A stretch of 64,000 bases of DNA, taken from positions 62,001 through 126,000 of the forward strand of contig JASAON010001656.1 of the NCBI GenBank assembly GCA_030849065.1, in the 5' to 3' direction. Each line of letters begins with the position of its first letter. Positions within the stretch are counted from its first letter, which is position 1. Source of the DNA: Jaenimonas drosophilae. Its lineage: Eukaryota > Euglenozoa > Kinetoplastea > Trypanosomatida > Trypanosomatidae. A program made the translations under genes and the position numbers. Below, in pieces: positions 17,757-27,280 of the stretch. The notes under the pieces are model-generated. The model was not told where the DNA came from. It saw only the letters and a program-made list of their open reading frames with translations, and searched no databases.

Positions 17757-20700
17757 CTAGGCGTGCTCGAAGAGGCTATAGATGAATTCCGCCACCTCGC
17801 TGGCGGTGTTGAGCTGGAGCAGTTGGACCCCCTCCACGATCTCCTCCGCATCGGCAATGCTCCACCCGTGTCCCTCACCGGGCTCATAATCAAGTGCCGG
17901 GCTCGCCTCCCCCACGACGTTGCGGTGTGGCGGGGTTGGGAGAAAGCGCACGGTGCCGTCGGTGGCCTCGGGCGTCAGTCGCGGTGCCACACCGCGGCTC
18001 GTTTCATCAAGGAGGAGGAGGTCGCTACTGCCGAGGCTCTCCGACGGTGCATCCCCGGTGCCGGAGGATTGCTGGCAGGAGGTGGCGCTGCGCCCATCGG
18101 GGGCCACAGCAATCCGTGCAGCCTCGCTGCGGTCCAGGAGGCACTCGGCGGCGCTGGCGGGTGCCGTCACCGCGCCGAGAAGGGGTGGCGGGCTGCAGAG
18201 GCCCGACTCCTCCGTGGCGCGAGTGAAGGGGCCGGAGGGCAGCTCTTCGCTTTCTTCCAACCCGCCCAGCGGCATTGGCGCGGTGTGCTCGCCATCCTCG
18301 TTGAGCCGCCCATGAGAGCGGTTAAAAGAGGCGGGGTTGGTGCGTGAGCCAGGGCGGCTGAGTGGGCTGCTCGCACGCTTGAAGGCTGAGACGTTGCTGC
18401 GCCAGTACTTGCTGACGGTGGTGAGGAGGGCATCCTGCAGCCGTACCTTCTCCTGCAGCTCGAGCACCTGCTCCTTGGCCTGCATCAGGTCGCGCTGACG
18501 TGCCTCCAAGGTGGTGCTAAGGTCGGCCAACACACCCTGTTGCTCATCCCGAAGGATTCTCCACTGCAACGCATTCGCCTGTGCCTGTACCGCTGCCTCG
18601 TGAGCCAACACCTCTTCCTCCTCCTGCGCCTGGCTCCGCTTCCCTTCCTCGCGCTGACGGAAGAGCAGCACTTGCCGCTCCTTCTCGAGCTGCACATTGG
18701 CCAGCATCGTCTGCGCCGTCTCCGACTTCAACTGCTGCAGCTGCGCGAGGAGTGCCGTGCTGGAGGTTGTGGTGCTCTCCACCAGCCCATTGACCCCGTC
18801 CGCTTCACTGCGCAGGGCCGCGACGAGCTGGCCGAGCTGCTCCACCGTGAAGTGTGCCCCCGTCGGCCCACCCATGTTAGGCGGCATCACCACCGGTGGC
18901 ATCGGCGGCTTGCGCTTCATGCGCGGGTACTCAGGGACGTAGGGCGCCTTCAGCCGTGGTGAGAGGCCAGCGCGCGTGGAGCCGTCAACGGAGGCGGCAG
19001 GGGACATGGCGCCAGGAATGGCGGCACTGCTCGGAATGGCCTTGGCTCCTGAAAATCCCACACGCTTTTTGCGTGGAGATGGCGACCGCGTGTGCTGCCG
19101 CGCCTCGTCCTCCTCCTCCTCCGTGGTGCGTTTTGGCGGCTGTGTTTGGCCCAGGAGCGACGCCCCCGCCAGAGGAGAAGGGGATGTGCCCCGTGAGGGA
19201 TCCATCGCATCCCCAGCCACCACCTCTTCTTCTTGCTCCTGCTGCTGCTGCAGCACAGCCTCCTCATTCATGGCCTCGACGTGCAGCTCATCTGCGGGTG
19301 GCTCGCTGACGTTCGCGGCTTCATGAGCGGGCGAGCTCGGCCCCGTCAGCGGTGGAAGACTCACCGCCGCCATCGAATCTTCCGGAGTGCAGTGCGAGGG
19401 AGGCGGCACGTGAGCATCAACCAAGGCAGGGAGGGATGAGGTGGATGGAGCGGTGGCCTCCGCCGAGCGTTTTTCATGTAGGCGGCTGCGGCTCACGCTG
19501 GCCTGCGATGCAGCCGTTTGCTGCCGGCTTGGTGAGAGGGGCGGACGTGCGGCGTGCCCGCGGTGGGAGGTTGGTGCGGCTTCATCTTCCCTCATCAAGG
19601 GTGAGCTGGCCTTGAAGGAGCCCGCCGGGGACTCCGTAGGCCGGCGCCGCCGCCCGCGCGCGGAGAGGCGCTGGCTGGCCCGCCCACTCGTCGTGGACGG
19701 GCTCGCCGCCCCGTCGCCCTGCGAATTCGGCCGCTTCAGCTGCCGATCAACGCCATGGAAGACCTTCTGCAGCCGGTCCATGGCGCTCACGGGGCAGATG
19801 GAGGCCACATCGTCGCCGGCTGTGTCGGCGGTGGCGGGGGAGCGGGCCGGACTTGCCTTCATCCCGCTGACACTTACCGAGTGAGATGGGCTCAGGCTAC
19901 CGCTGCTCGGGCCTCGGCGGCCGCTGCCTCGCGAGCGTCGGCCAGCGGGGCTGAGGTGATGGTGTGCGTCGGAGCCCGCACGGAGGCTGACGGAGAGAGC
20001 GGCCGTATTGCCTGCGTTCTGCTCCTCCTCCACTTCACACGTCTGTGGGGAGGAGGCCTCGCCATCCTCGGGCGGCGTTGTGGCTGCCGGCAAGCGCATG
20101 GCGTTCGCGGGCCAAAACGGCGCAGCCTCCTCATGCAGCACACCGCTCTCTTCCTGGCGCGGGGTGGCCGACCCGCGGTCAGCGTTGTCCCGCTGCTTCT
20201 TCTTGCGCAGAAAAGAGCGGAGCTGCGCCTGCAGCCGCTGCTCCTCCGCCTTCAGCCGTTGGTCTTCAGGGGCGGGTGGGAAGAGATGCTCGAGGAGCTC
20301 CTCACTACTGCTGTGGCCCACTGCACGTACCGCAGCAACTTCACTGGCGATGCGGCCCGGGGAGGATGCGACGGACGAGACCGCGGCCGCCTCGCCGCTG
20401 ACGTTGTTGGTTGGAGGGGTGCTAGACCTCCCTTTGCGCTTGCGCTCGCAGTACTCCAGCAAGTGGGCCTTGCCACCAAGAATCTCGAGGAGCTGCCGCT
20501 GACGGAGGCCGGCCACCTGCTGGCCGCGGTTGGGCTGCTGCACATGCCACGAGACAACGTCCCGGAGCTCCTCCATGCAATCCTGCAAGGCCATCTTGAG
20601 CCTCGCGGACTCACGCTCGCGGGAAAAGATCTCCTTGGCTTCTTCTTGCATCGCACGCTCCGCCAGCTCCTGCCGCTTACGCTCGAAGCGGGCGATGCGC

Positions 20701-21212
20701 TCGAGTGCCTCCTCGCGCGCCCCGAGCACCGTCCACTCCTCCGCCTTTCTGCGTCGGTCAAGGAGCTTTTCCTCGAGCTTCTCTAGAATCTGAAGGTAGC
20801 TCGTGGCGTTGGAGGTGAAGACGTGAAGGAATTTGCGGCCTTTGCGGTGGTGCTCCTCCTCGGCGCGGTGAGCCTCCTCCAACTTGGCCAGCATTAAGTC
20901 CTTGCCCGTCTGCCGAGCTTGGCGCACCACCTCAATCTTGCGGAATTCAGCGGGAATCTGGCTCGTCTCCATCACCGTGTGAATGGAGCGGTGGTCGTCG
21001 GAGGAGGTGATGAGGTTCCGCGCTGTGGTCTTGAACCACTCCTCCACATACGGATAGCCGCTGCGGGAGGCCACCTCGCAAAAGAGAAGCTGGCGCTCCT
21101 CATCTACTTCGGTGGTATCAGGTGGGATGATGATTTTTGGGGGAGGGCGGCGGGCGGCGAGCTTTGCCTCAACAGGGTCCTTGCCCTTCTTGCTCTCCGA
21201 CCTACGTCGCAT
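17757..21212 (-). CDS. Large coiled-coil protein with disordered centre
   Basis: This 1151-residue protein is of unrecognised family. A basic N-terminus leads into a small possibly folded region (about 40-90, with VEEWFKTTARNL). A charged coiled coil follows at about 90-220, rich in Glu, Arg and Lys. A long Ser/Pro/Arg-rich low-complexity centre (about 260-780) contains several Ser-Pro sites. A second coiled coil runs at about 785-940. The C-terminal part is again disordered and ends in a short acidic, hydrophobic segment (about 1115-1151). The coil-disorder-coil layout suggests a cytoskeletal or flagellum-associated scaffold, but nothing in the sequence proves this. The start codon follows a stretch without pyrimidine bias, so a later Met cannot be excluded. 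Confidence 0.8.
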   Translation of the reverse strand: MRRRSESKKGKDPVEAKLAARRPPPKIIIPPDTTEVDEERQLLFCEVASRSGYPYVEEWFKTTARNLITSSDDHRSIHTVMETSQIPAEFRKIEVVRQARQTGKDLMLAKLEEAHRAEEEHHRKGRKFLHVFTSNATSYLQILEKLEEKLLDRRRKAEEWTVLGAREEALERIARFERKRQELAERAMQEEAKEIFSRERESARLKMALQDCMEELRDVVSWHVQQPNRGQQVAGLRQRQLLEILGGKAHLLEYCERKRKGRSSTPPTNNVSGEAAAVSSVASSPGRIASEVAAVRAVGHSSSEELLEHLFPPAPEDQRLKAEEQRLQAQLRSFLRKKKQRDNADRGSATPRQEESGVLHEEAAPFWPANAMRLPAATTPPEDGEASSPQTCEVEEEQNAGNTAALSVSLRAGSDAHHHLSPAGRRSRGSGRRGPSSGSLSPSHSVSVSGMKASPARSPATADTAGDDVASICPVSAMDRLQKVFHGVDRQLKRPNSQGDGAASPSTTSGRASQRLSARGRRRRPTESPAGSFKASSPLMREDEAAPTSHRGHAARPPLSPSRQQTAASQASVSRSRLHEKRSAEATAPSTSSLPALVDAHVPPPSHCTPEDSMAAVSLPPLTGPSSPAHEAANVSEPPADELHVEAMNEEAVLQQQQEQEEEVVAGDAMDPSRGTSPSPLAGASLLGQTQPPKRTTEEEEDEARQHTRSPSPRKKRVGFSGAKAIPSSAAIPGAMSPAASVDGSTRAGLSPRLKAPYVPEYPRMKRKPPMPPVVMPPNMGGPTGAHFTVEQLGQLVAALRSEADGVNGLVESTTTSSTALLAQLQQLKSETAQTMLANVQLEKERQVLLFRQREEGKRSQAQEEEEVLAHEAAVQAQANALQWRILRDEQQGVLADLSTTLEARQRDLMQAKEQVLELQEKVRLQDALLTTVSKYWRSNVSAFKRASSPLSRPGSRTNPASFNRSHGRLNEDGEHTAPMPLGGLEESEELPSGPFTRATEESGLCSPPPLLGAVTAPASAAECLLDRSEAARIAVAPDGRSATSCQQSSGTGDAPSESLGSSDLLLLDETSRGVAPRLTPEATDGTVRFLPTPPHRNVVGEASPALDYEPGEGHGWSIADAEEIVEGVQLLQLNTASEVAEFIYSLFEHA

Positions 21213-22085
21213 GGTTGATCTAGATGATGATGATGTGTGTGTTGGATACTCACCACCACTACGTGTGTGAGAGACACGTCAAGAAAGGGGCGGCACGCAC
21301 AATGGCGGTACTCCCTTTGTTGGTGCTACACAACCACAGCCACAGCAATTAAACGAGAGTGAGTGAGATGATGAAGAATGATGAAGCAAGAGGATTCTGC
21401 AGCTGAGCATGCATATAGGAGGATCCAGCCACCTGTGAAGAGGATCATGTCTGTGTTTGTGTGCCGCCAATCATATCTCCGCCAGGCCTATACATGTGAT
21501 GGAGCCCGAGTTGGGCGGAGTCGTGAGCGGTGCGGCAGATGGATGGCAGTGTGAAGGAATTAAAGGTCCGCACAGGATCTTCACACCACCATCTCAACCA
21601 CCGCCCCATCATCACCGCCTCACCCTGCCCCGCCTGCAGTGGCACCTCTATCTCCTCACGAAGGACAGGGGCCCCACAGACCGTTTCAACGTATTCCTCT
21701 CCCATCCACACGCACCGCTTCTCATACTGCGTACAGCAACGATGAATAGAAATAAAAGAGAGAATCATTCACGGAGATCTCTCATGGTGTTCCTGCCAAC
21801 ACAATCGCACCCAACAACAAAGAAGCCGCCACTGGCTACACTAGGAGGAGCGATGGTGTGGTGGTTGTACGAGTGAGGGAGTCTAGGAGAAAAGAAAATT
21901 AAAATATAGGAAATAGAGTGAGCTCTACAAACTAAAGTTTCTTTTTTGTTGATGTGTGTTTGGGTGGCTGACGTGCTGACGAAGTACAAGCATGTGCGCT
22001 GTGTTGATGGGTGAGGAACACCTCTCTCCAGACGCGGGAACTCCACGGGAGCGGCCAAAACGCGCGTGCATATGCACAGCTGCGC
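21213..22085. other. Spacer between coiled-coil and rod-protein genes
   Basis: About 870 bp with no convincing gene on either strand. Frames are short and overlapping. It is presumably 3' UTR of the paraflagellar rod gene plus the 5' region of the coiled-coil gene. Confidence 0.5.
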
Positions 22086-24224
22086 TTACTTCTTGGTTGA
22101 GGCCCGTTTGGGCTTTAAGTTGGGCGAGTTCTCCATGGACTGTAGCACAGGGGTCGGGGTCTTGTTGCCTGCTGCAGACCTCGAGAACTCGCTTCCTGAC
22201 TCCTCCCCATCTCGTGCGCCACCACCCTGACGTCGGTGCGACTCCTCCACCGTCGTATCCATGAGCTGCTTGTACTCGAGCAGCTTCTGCTGGCGAATGT
22301 TGTTGCGTTCGTTGAGCTCATCCTTCGGGTGCTTGAACTTCACCCCCGCCTCAATGAGCAACTTCTCCGTCGGCTTGAACTCAATGAGACTGGTCTCGCT
22401 CTTCTTCTCGAGCACAACTACCTGATGGGAGATCTCCTCCTGCACCGTCTGCCACTTCTTCTTTGCCTGGCTGTACTCCTTCGCCTTTGGGTTAAGCGTA
22501 TCCATGGCAATTTCTTGTTGCAGGTTGTAGTACTCAATCTTCTTTTCAATCTCCTCCGCGTGGCGCGACTTCTTGAATTGCAGATCTCCCAAGGTTAGGT
22601 AGAGCGTGCGGAACTGTGCGAGCCGCTGCTTCCGCAGCTTGAGGAGCTCCTCCTCGGCGTGGTCCTGCAGGCAATCGCGCAGGAAAGCATCGAAGTGGCC
22701 GGCGGCAAAATCCACCGACCCACCCACATCCTGCAGTGCCACCAAGAGCGAGTCGAGGTGATCAACGGTGTGCTGCAGAGCATCCTTGCGTACCTCCACG
22801 AAGTGGTAAAACGCGAGGGCATCCTCCTCGCGACTGCGCTCGGCGTTGGTTTTCTCAATGCGGTCCTGCACCAAGAAGCGCTGCTCCTTGGCGAGCTGCA
22901 TCAGCCGCTGCTCCAGGTCCTCCATCGCACGGAAGCAGGCCGTCTGTTGCATGACGTTATTATCCACGAGCTTCTCCCACTCATCGCGGTAGATGCCAAC
23001 CCCAACGCGCTGCTCCTCACGGGCACGCACCACAGCCTGGCGCTTCTCCTCCAACTTCTCCAGGTCCGCCTTGCACTTGTTCCTCACCTCGCGCTCCTTG
23101 GCGAGAGAGGTGTGCATCGTCCCCTTGAAGGTAGCCTGGAACTTCTTAATCTCCTGCTTCGGCCCGTCAATGTGCTCCCGTCGGTAGGCAGAGATGAGCG
23201 CCTCGAGCTTATCAAAGTGCGGCTTCACCGTATCCAGAAGCGCCGTCTCCTGAAAGTACAGCTCCTCCGACTTCTGCATATCGCCATCGGTGGCGGCCTG
23301 CTCCTGCTCATGCTGCAGCTCCTCCGCATCAAACTCAATACGCCGCAGTTGCTCCCGCTCCTCATCCGTCACCACCTCCAAAGTGGCGGCACAGAGCGAC
23401 TCGTTCATAAGCCGCAGCAACACCTGCGGCCAATTGCCCATCTCGGTGCAGCTCGCCGTGCAGCCGCTGCAGCGGGCGTAGCCCCCCTTGAGGCGCTCCA
23501 GCGTTTCTACTAGTACATCCTCCATCCGCTTCACCGCAATGGAGATGTGGCGCTGGAAGTAGGTGTCGGGGTGACCGCCCTGCTCCTCTAGACGTCGCTT
23601 GTGCACCTCCTCCTCGTAGTTGAAGAGGGGCATCTTGCGAATCTCCTTCACCCGGTCGAGCAGCTTCGTCAGTGGCAGCACACGCTTATCAATGACGGCG
23701 CTATCCACTGAGGGCTTGGCCGCCTGACCATAGACGTACTTATCGGGAAGGCGGAAGTCGGCGTTGTTGCGCACGCCGAGCCCGCACTCTTCCGTAAACA
23801 TTTGCTGACTCGCCTGCCCGCGTACCGCCGCCTGCGACTCGCTGCTGCCAACGGCGATGAGCTTCCCTTTTCCTGTCGTGGTTGTGCTCGATGGAGCAAC
23901 GCGGCGGTTGGCGCTCTGGGTGGCGGCGGCCTTGATGGTGAGGTTCTCATAGTCCGTGAGGAGCTGCTTCATCTGCTTCGTTCCCTCCGTCATTTTCTTG
24001 AGCCGGGCGGTGGCACTAACGTAGCCGCTTGCCTCGATGGGGGCGGGGGCGCCACTTGCCGCCGCCGTTGCGACGGTGCCGCTGCCGGTGTTGTTTAGGA
24101 CGCCGTAGGTGATGGAGGCACACACATCCTCAATGGCCTCCTGAAGAAGAAAGCGCTTTTGGGCAGCGAGGTTATCCTCTGCGGTCGAGGACTCTGCCTG
24201 GGCAGTGGTGCTCTTGGGCGGCAT
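22086..24224 (-). CDS. Paraflagellar rod family protein
   Basis: This 712-residue, almost wholly coiled-coil protein belongs to the flagellar rod family (PF05149 type), structural proteins of the lattice beside the axoneme that is restricted to Euglenozoa. The C-terminal third (about 530-648) carries the family signature: a YLTLGDLQ-KK block, then a Glu/Lys-rich helix followed by ETFDP-like MDTLNPKAKEYSQAKK, later PTEKLLIEAGVKFKHP and a QKLLEYK segment, in the same order as in PFR1/PFR2. An upstream acidic segment, EEQ-YY-like SEELYFQETALL, also fits. It has an extra N-terminal region of about 150 residues and a Cys-containing patch (CSGCTASC) not known to me from the major rod proteins, so it is probably a minor or divergent rod component. 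The ATG at 24224 (MPPKS) is used; the frame upstream offers only a TTG. Confidence 0.85.
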   Translation of the reverse strand: MPPKSTTAQAESSTAEDNLAAQKRFLLQEAIEDVCASITYGVLNNTGSGTVATAAASGAPAPIEASGYVSATARLKKMTEGTKQMKQLLTDYENLTIKAAATQSANRRVAPSSTTTTGKGKLIAVGSSESQAAVRGQASQQMFTEECGLGVRNNADFRLPDKYVYGQAAKPSVDSAVIDKRVLPLTKLLDRVKEIRKMPLFNYEEEVHKRRLEEQGGHPDTYFQRHISIAVKRMEDVLVETLERLKGGYARCSGCTASCTEMGNWPQVLLRLMNESLCAATLEVVTDEEREQLRRIEFDAEELQHEQEQAATDGDMQKSEELYFQETALLDTVKPHFDKLEALISAYRREHIDGPKQEIKKFQATFKGTMHTSLAKEREVRNKCKADLEKLEEKRQAVVRAREEQRVGVGIYRDEWEKLVDNNVMQQTACFRAMEDLEQRLMQLAKEQRFLVQDRIEKTNAERSREEDALAFYHFVEVRKDALQHTVDHLDSLLVALQDVGGSVDFAAGHFDAFLRDCLQDHAEEELLKLRKQRLAQFRTLYLTLGDLQFKKSRHAEEIEKKIEYYNLQQEIAMDTLNPKAKEYSQAKKKWQTVQEEISHQVVVLEKKSETSLIEFKPTEKLLIEAGVKFKHPKDELNERNNIRQQKLLEYKQLMDTTVEESHRRQGGGARDGEESGSEFSRSAAGNKTPTPVLQSMENSPNLKPKRASTKK

Positions 24225-24635
24225 CGTGCGTGCGTCGTGGCACAACCTAACTTAAATCAATCAGTACAAGAAAATATGTGCGCGTGAAAGTCCTCGAGCA
24301 CACCTGCTGTCGGCCAAGATGATGGATCGACGAGGGGCGACTGGTGTGGCTGAAGTGACGCAATACCAACCCGTACCAAAGAGACTCTAAACACACACAC
24401 ATGAGCAAGAAAGAGAAGAGAAGAAGAAGGTACATGAACTACCATCAGGGCACAAGTGCGTAGGCATGACTGCTGGGGTAGTATGGGTCACTGTCAGGCT
24501 ATTTATGTCAGTAACGTGGCCACCAACCAAGGAGTACCATGCAACTCAACAAGAAGATCATCATGACTCTTCTCATTGGGCCGCATCCACCACACACAAT
24601 CTCATGTTGTGTGTAGGCGATTCCAAAGGATGTAC
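24225..24635. other. Spacer before the rod-protein gene
   Basis: No gene is seen. On the minus strand there is a CT-rich tract near 24412-24430 that could serve the rod-protein gene as splice signal. Confidence 0.4.
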
Positions 24636-26843
24636 TCATCTGTTCATCCAGCGCTCGAACATCATCACCGCTTGCCTCGCACCCAGCATGACTCGTTCGA
24701 GTGGGGCGGGAATGTACCTCGCAATCAGCATATCAATGCGATGGAGACCCCGAAGACTAAACAACTCGTCAAATAGCGGAATAAGCACAGACCCGGCGGG
24801 CTGCATCTGTGGTCCATCACCAACATCCTGCGCAGTAAGGCGGACCGGCAGCCAGCGACCGTTGCCATCGATGGCATTATCTGGACGATGCACATCGTCG
24901 AGACTTGCGAAGGGGAACTCACTTCGTCTCTTGTAAATTGGGGTACGCATCCCGGGGTACAAGTGTGTGCCACTGACATCAGCAACGCGCATAAATGGGG
25001 CGGCGAGCCACTCCTGCGGAATAGTTCCGCTCAGGCCTGGATTCAGGCTCAGATCGATGCTGTGAATGGCCACCAACCGCGGGTCAATCATGCCAAAAAG
25101 AGCGGAGTCATCCACATTGACACGAGCGGGAGTACGTCGAGCGTTGAGGCGCAGCTCATCTGCCAAGGCCGAGACCTCCTCCGACTCCAGCGTCTGCAAC
25201 ACACTTGGAGGAATCGCAGGATGACCGTCGGGGACGGTGCCTAACATGCAGCCGAGGTGCGCCACCTCTGAAAAGTAGGCGTCAAGGTCGCCATGGGGTG
25301 CAGTCGGCCGTGTGCCAACCGTCTCCAGGTGGGCGACGATGCGCTTCAAATACACGGCCAAGATGGGCGCGAAGCCTTCGCCCACCTCGAGTGGAGATGG
25401 TGGCATCTGGTGCCGTAGGCGACATGGGGAGCGGTCAATGGACTGCGCCCACCACTCCGTCATGTTGAGGTTGCCACGCGGCCAGTAGCCTTCAGAGTGG
25501 GGGGAGATGATGTTGTCGTTCGCAGGGGCCCGTGCATCTCCTTCCGTCTTCTGCTCCGTTGGGAAGGGGCGCATTGTTGGGATGAATCCCTCTAAGCCCA
25601 ACTTGCGCAGCTTGAGCTTGACCATCGTCACGGGAACCACCCAGCTGCGTCCCTCCGACTGAAAAATGAGCAGCTTCTTCGCCATCCAGCGATTGGTGGA
25701 GTTGGACCCGCCGTTGCGAATGGAGAGAAAGCGGTTGACGAGCTGGCCGACGGGCGACTTGCACGACTCCTGACCCCACTCGCATGGCGCGCTGCTGCCA
25801 ATGTAGAGGGAGGCCGCTGCCTTGCGTATCCTGGGATGGTTGAGCTGCGTCGCACACTCCTCTGGCATACCGGGGGGAGTCTCCAGAATGGGCAAGTTGG
25901 GGCGATCCGGACGCGCCCACACAATGGAGTAGGTGGTGGCGTTCAAGGAGAAGAAGCGCTGCACACGCTCTCGTCGGCGGTAGTGCTCCCCGTAGGAAGA
26001 ACATCGAGCGTCGAGGTGAAAGCGGCGTTGACGCTCGCGCTCCGATGGGGTGACGGGGAGGATCTCATCGAGGTAGCGGCGAACGATGGGGTTGTGTTCG
26101 TCCACGAGGAGGTGGAGAGGCACATCGACGACGGTGCATTCCACGCCCTCCCAGGAGCAGAAGTCGCCGCCCTTCCACAGCTGCGCGAGGATGGGGATGG
26201 CCGTGGCGAGGTGGCGCAAGGCGTGGAGGGTCTCCAGCTGCATCGCATCGCTATGGCGCATTGCACGCGTGAAGAGGCGTTGGTAGTAGAGGGTGTAGCG
26301 CAGATGGATGCTCTCCTGCTCCATGCCATGTCGGAGGGCGGGAAGACTCGAGGTGAGAACACGCGGGCTCTTCTCATCGGTGAGGAATGTTGGGTTGTCG
26401 TCGGTACCACCCTGGATTCGGTTGAATTTCCACCGCAACAACTCACGTTGGACCTCCACAAAGTGAATCCGCGCTGTCAGAATCTGAAGACGCAGCGGAT
26501 ACTGCCACAGAGGTAGGTTGAGGTTCAGGGCCCACGAAGACTGGTGAAGGCCAGCCGCCTGGATGAGGCCGCCTGGGGTGTTGTCAGCCGCCACAGCGGT
26601 GCAGCGTTTGTTGTTGGAGTTGGGTCGCACCCACTTCAGCATCCCATCTCCAGTCATGAGGTCGGTGGAGACGAAGATGGGGCACACCAGAAAGTAGAGG
26701 ATAATAAACACAATCACAATTCGACGGTAGTAGCGAGTGAAGATGTACTTTTTGCTGAAGAGCTTGACGAGCTGCTGGGAGGTGACGGAGGTGGCACCAC
26801 TCCCGCCTGCAGTAGCGGCAGCTCCGGTGGTGGTGGCTGACAT
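24636..26843 (-). CDS. Single-pass membrane protein with LRR-type segments
   Basis: This 735-residue protein has a low-complexity Gly/Ala/Thr start, a basic patch (KKYIFTRYYRR, 31-41) and one strong membrane segment (about 42-58), which predicts a type II topology with a large outer or lumenal domain. CSWEGVEC at 229-236 resembles the N-terminal cap of plant-type leucine-rich repeats. Plant-type repeat pieces occur later, such as LKLRKLGLEGFIP (about 410-425) and IDLSLNPGLSGTIPQEWL (about 600-617). The repeats are few and separated by long non-repeat regions. It may be a surface or secretory-pathway protein. It shares no obvious sequence with the LRR trio at 49-58 kb. Function is not known. 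Confidence 0.8.
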   Translation of the reverse strand: MSATTTGAAATAGGSGATSVTSQQLVKLFSKKYIFTRYYRRIVIVFIILYFLVCPIFVSTDLMTGDGMLKWVRPNSNNKRCTAVAADNTPGGLIQAAGLHQSSWALNLNLPLWQYPLRLQILTARIHFVEVQRELLRWKFNRIQGGTDDNPTFLTDEKSPRVLTSSLPALRHGMEQESIHLRYTLYYQRLFTRAMRHSDAMQLETLHALRHLATAIPILAQLWKGGDFCSWEGVECTVVDVPLHLLVDEHNPIVRRYLDEILPVTPSERERQRRFHLDARCSSYGEHYRRRERVQRFFSLNATTYSIVWARPDRPNLPILETPPGMPEECATQLNHPRIRKAAASLYIGSSAPCEWGQESCKSPVGQLVNRFLSIRNGGSNSTNRWMAKKLLIFQSEGRSWVVPVTMVKLKLRKLGLEGFIPTMRPFPTEQKTEGDARAPANDNIISPHSEGYWPRGNLNMTEWWAQSIDRSPCRLRHQMPPSPLEVGEGFAPILAVYLKRIVAHLETVGTRPTAPHGDLDAYFSEVAHLGCMLGTVPDGHPAIPPSVLQTLESEEVSALADELRLNARRTPARVNVDDSALFGMIDPRLVAIHSIDLSLNPGLSGTIPQEWLAAPFMRVADVSGTHLYPGMRTPIYKRRSEFPFASLDDVHRPDNAIDGNGRWLPVRLTAQDVGDGPQMQPAGSVLIPLFDELFSLRGLHRIDMLIARYIPAPLERVMLGARQAVMMFERWMNR

Positions 26844-27280
26844 GACTAATCACGAATGCACCACAATGTAAGAGGGCACTGCCACGAAGTGGCTCCACAC
26901 AACGAGGGCCACGAGTCCAATTTCAATGACAAGAGTACGTGGAAATGTAGAAGAAAAAAACAATTCACAGCTACACACCTGGAGAGGAGAAAAAAGTGAT
27001 GAAAGTGGAGTGGGTGGTGGAGTAGGTCTGCACCACGCTCCGTCAGAAACAACACTACCTTGATGTGTATCACGAGAATGAGGAGGACGAAGAAGAAGAA
27101 ATGACGAGAGGATCCACAACATGGTGGGTGGAGAGAGGTGGTGCATCATTCAGGAATGGCGTTCCAACACTTTCTTGACGATTAACACGAGAGTTAGTCC
27201 TCCCCCGATACGACGCTTGTGTGGTACCATCAAGCCACGTCATCTATCGAGGCATGTTGGATATGCTCGCTATAGAGCAT
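26844..27280. other. Spacer between the LRR membrane protein and SF3B3 genes
   Basis: No credible gene is seen. On the minus strand there are pyrimidine-rich stretches near 26980-27000 and 27080-27110, candidate splice signals for the LRR membrane protein gene. Confidence 0.4.

Noticed and set aside
19755..20786. 343-codon plus-strand open frame opposite the coiled-coil gene
   Set aside because: Antisense shadow of a Glu/Arg-rich coil, giving a Leu-rich frame without recognisable domains.
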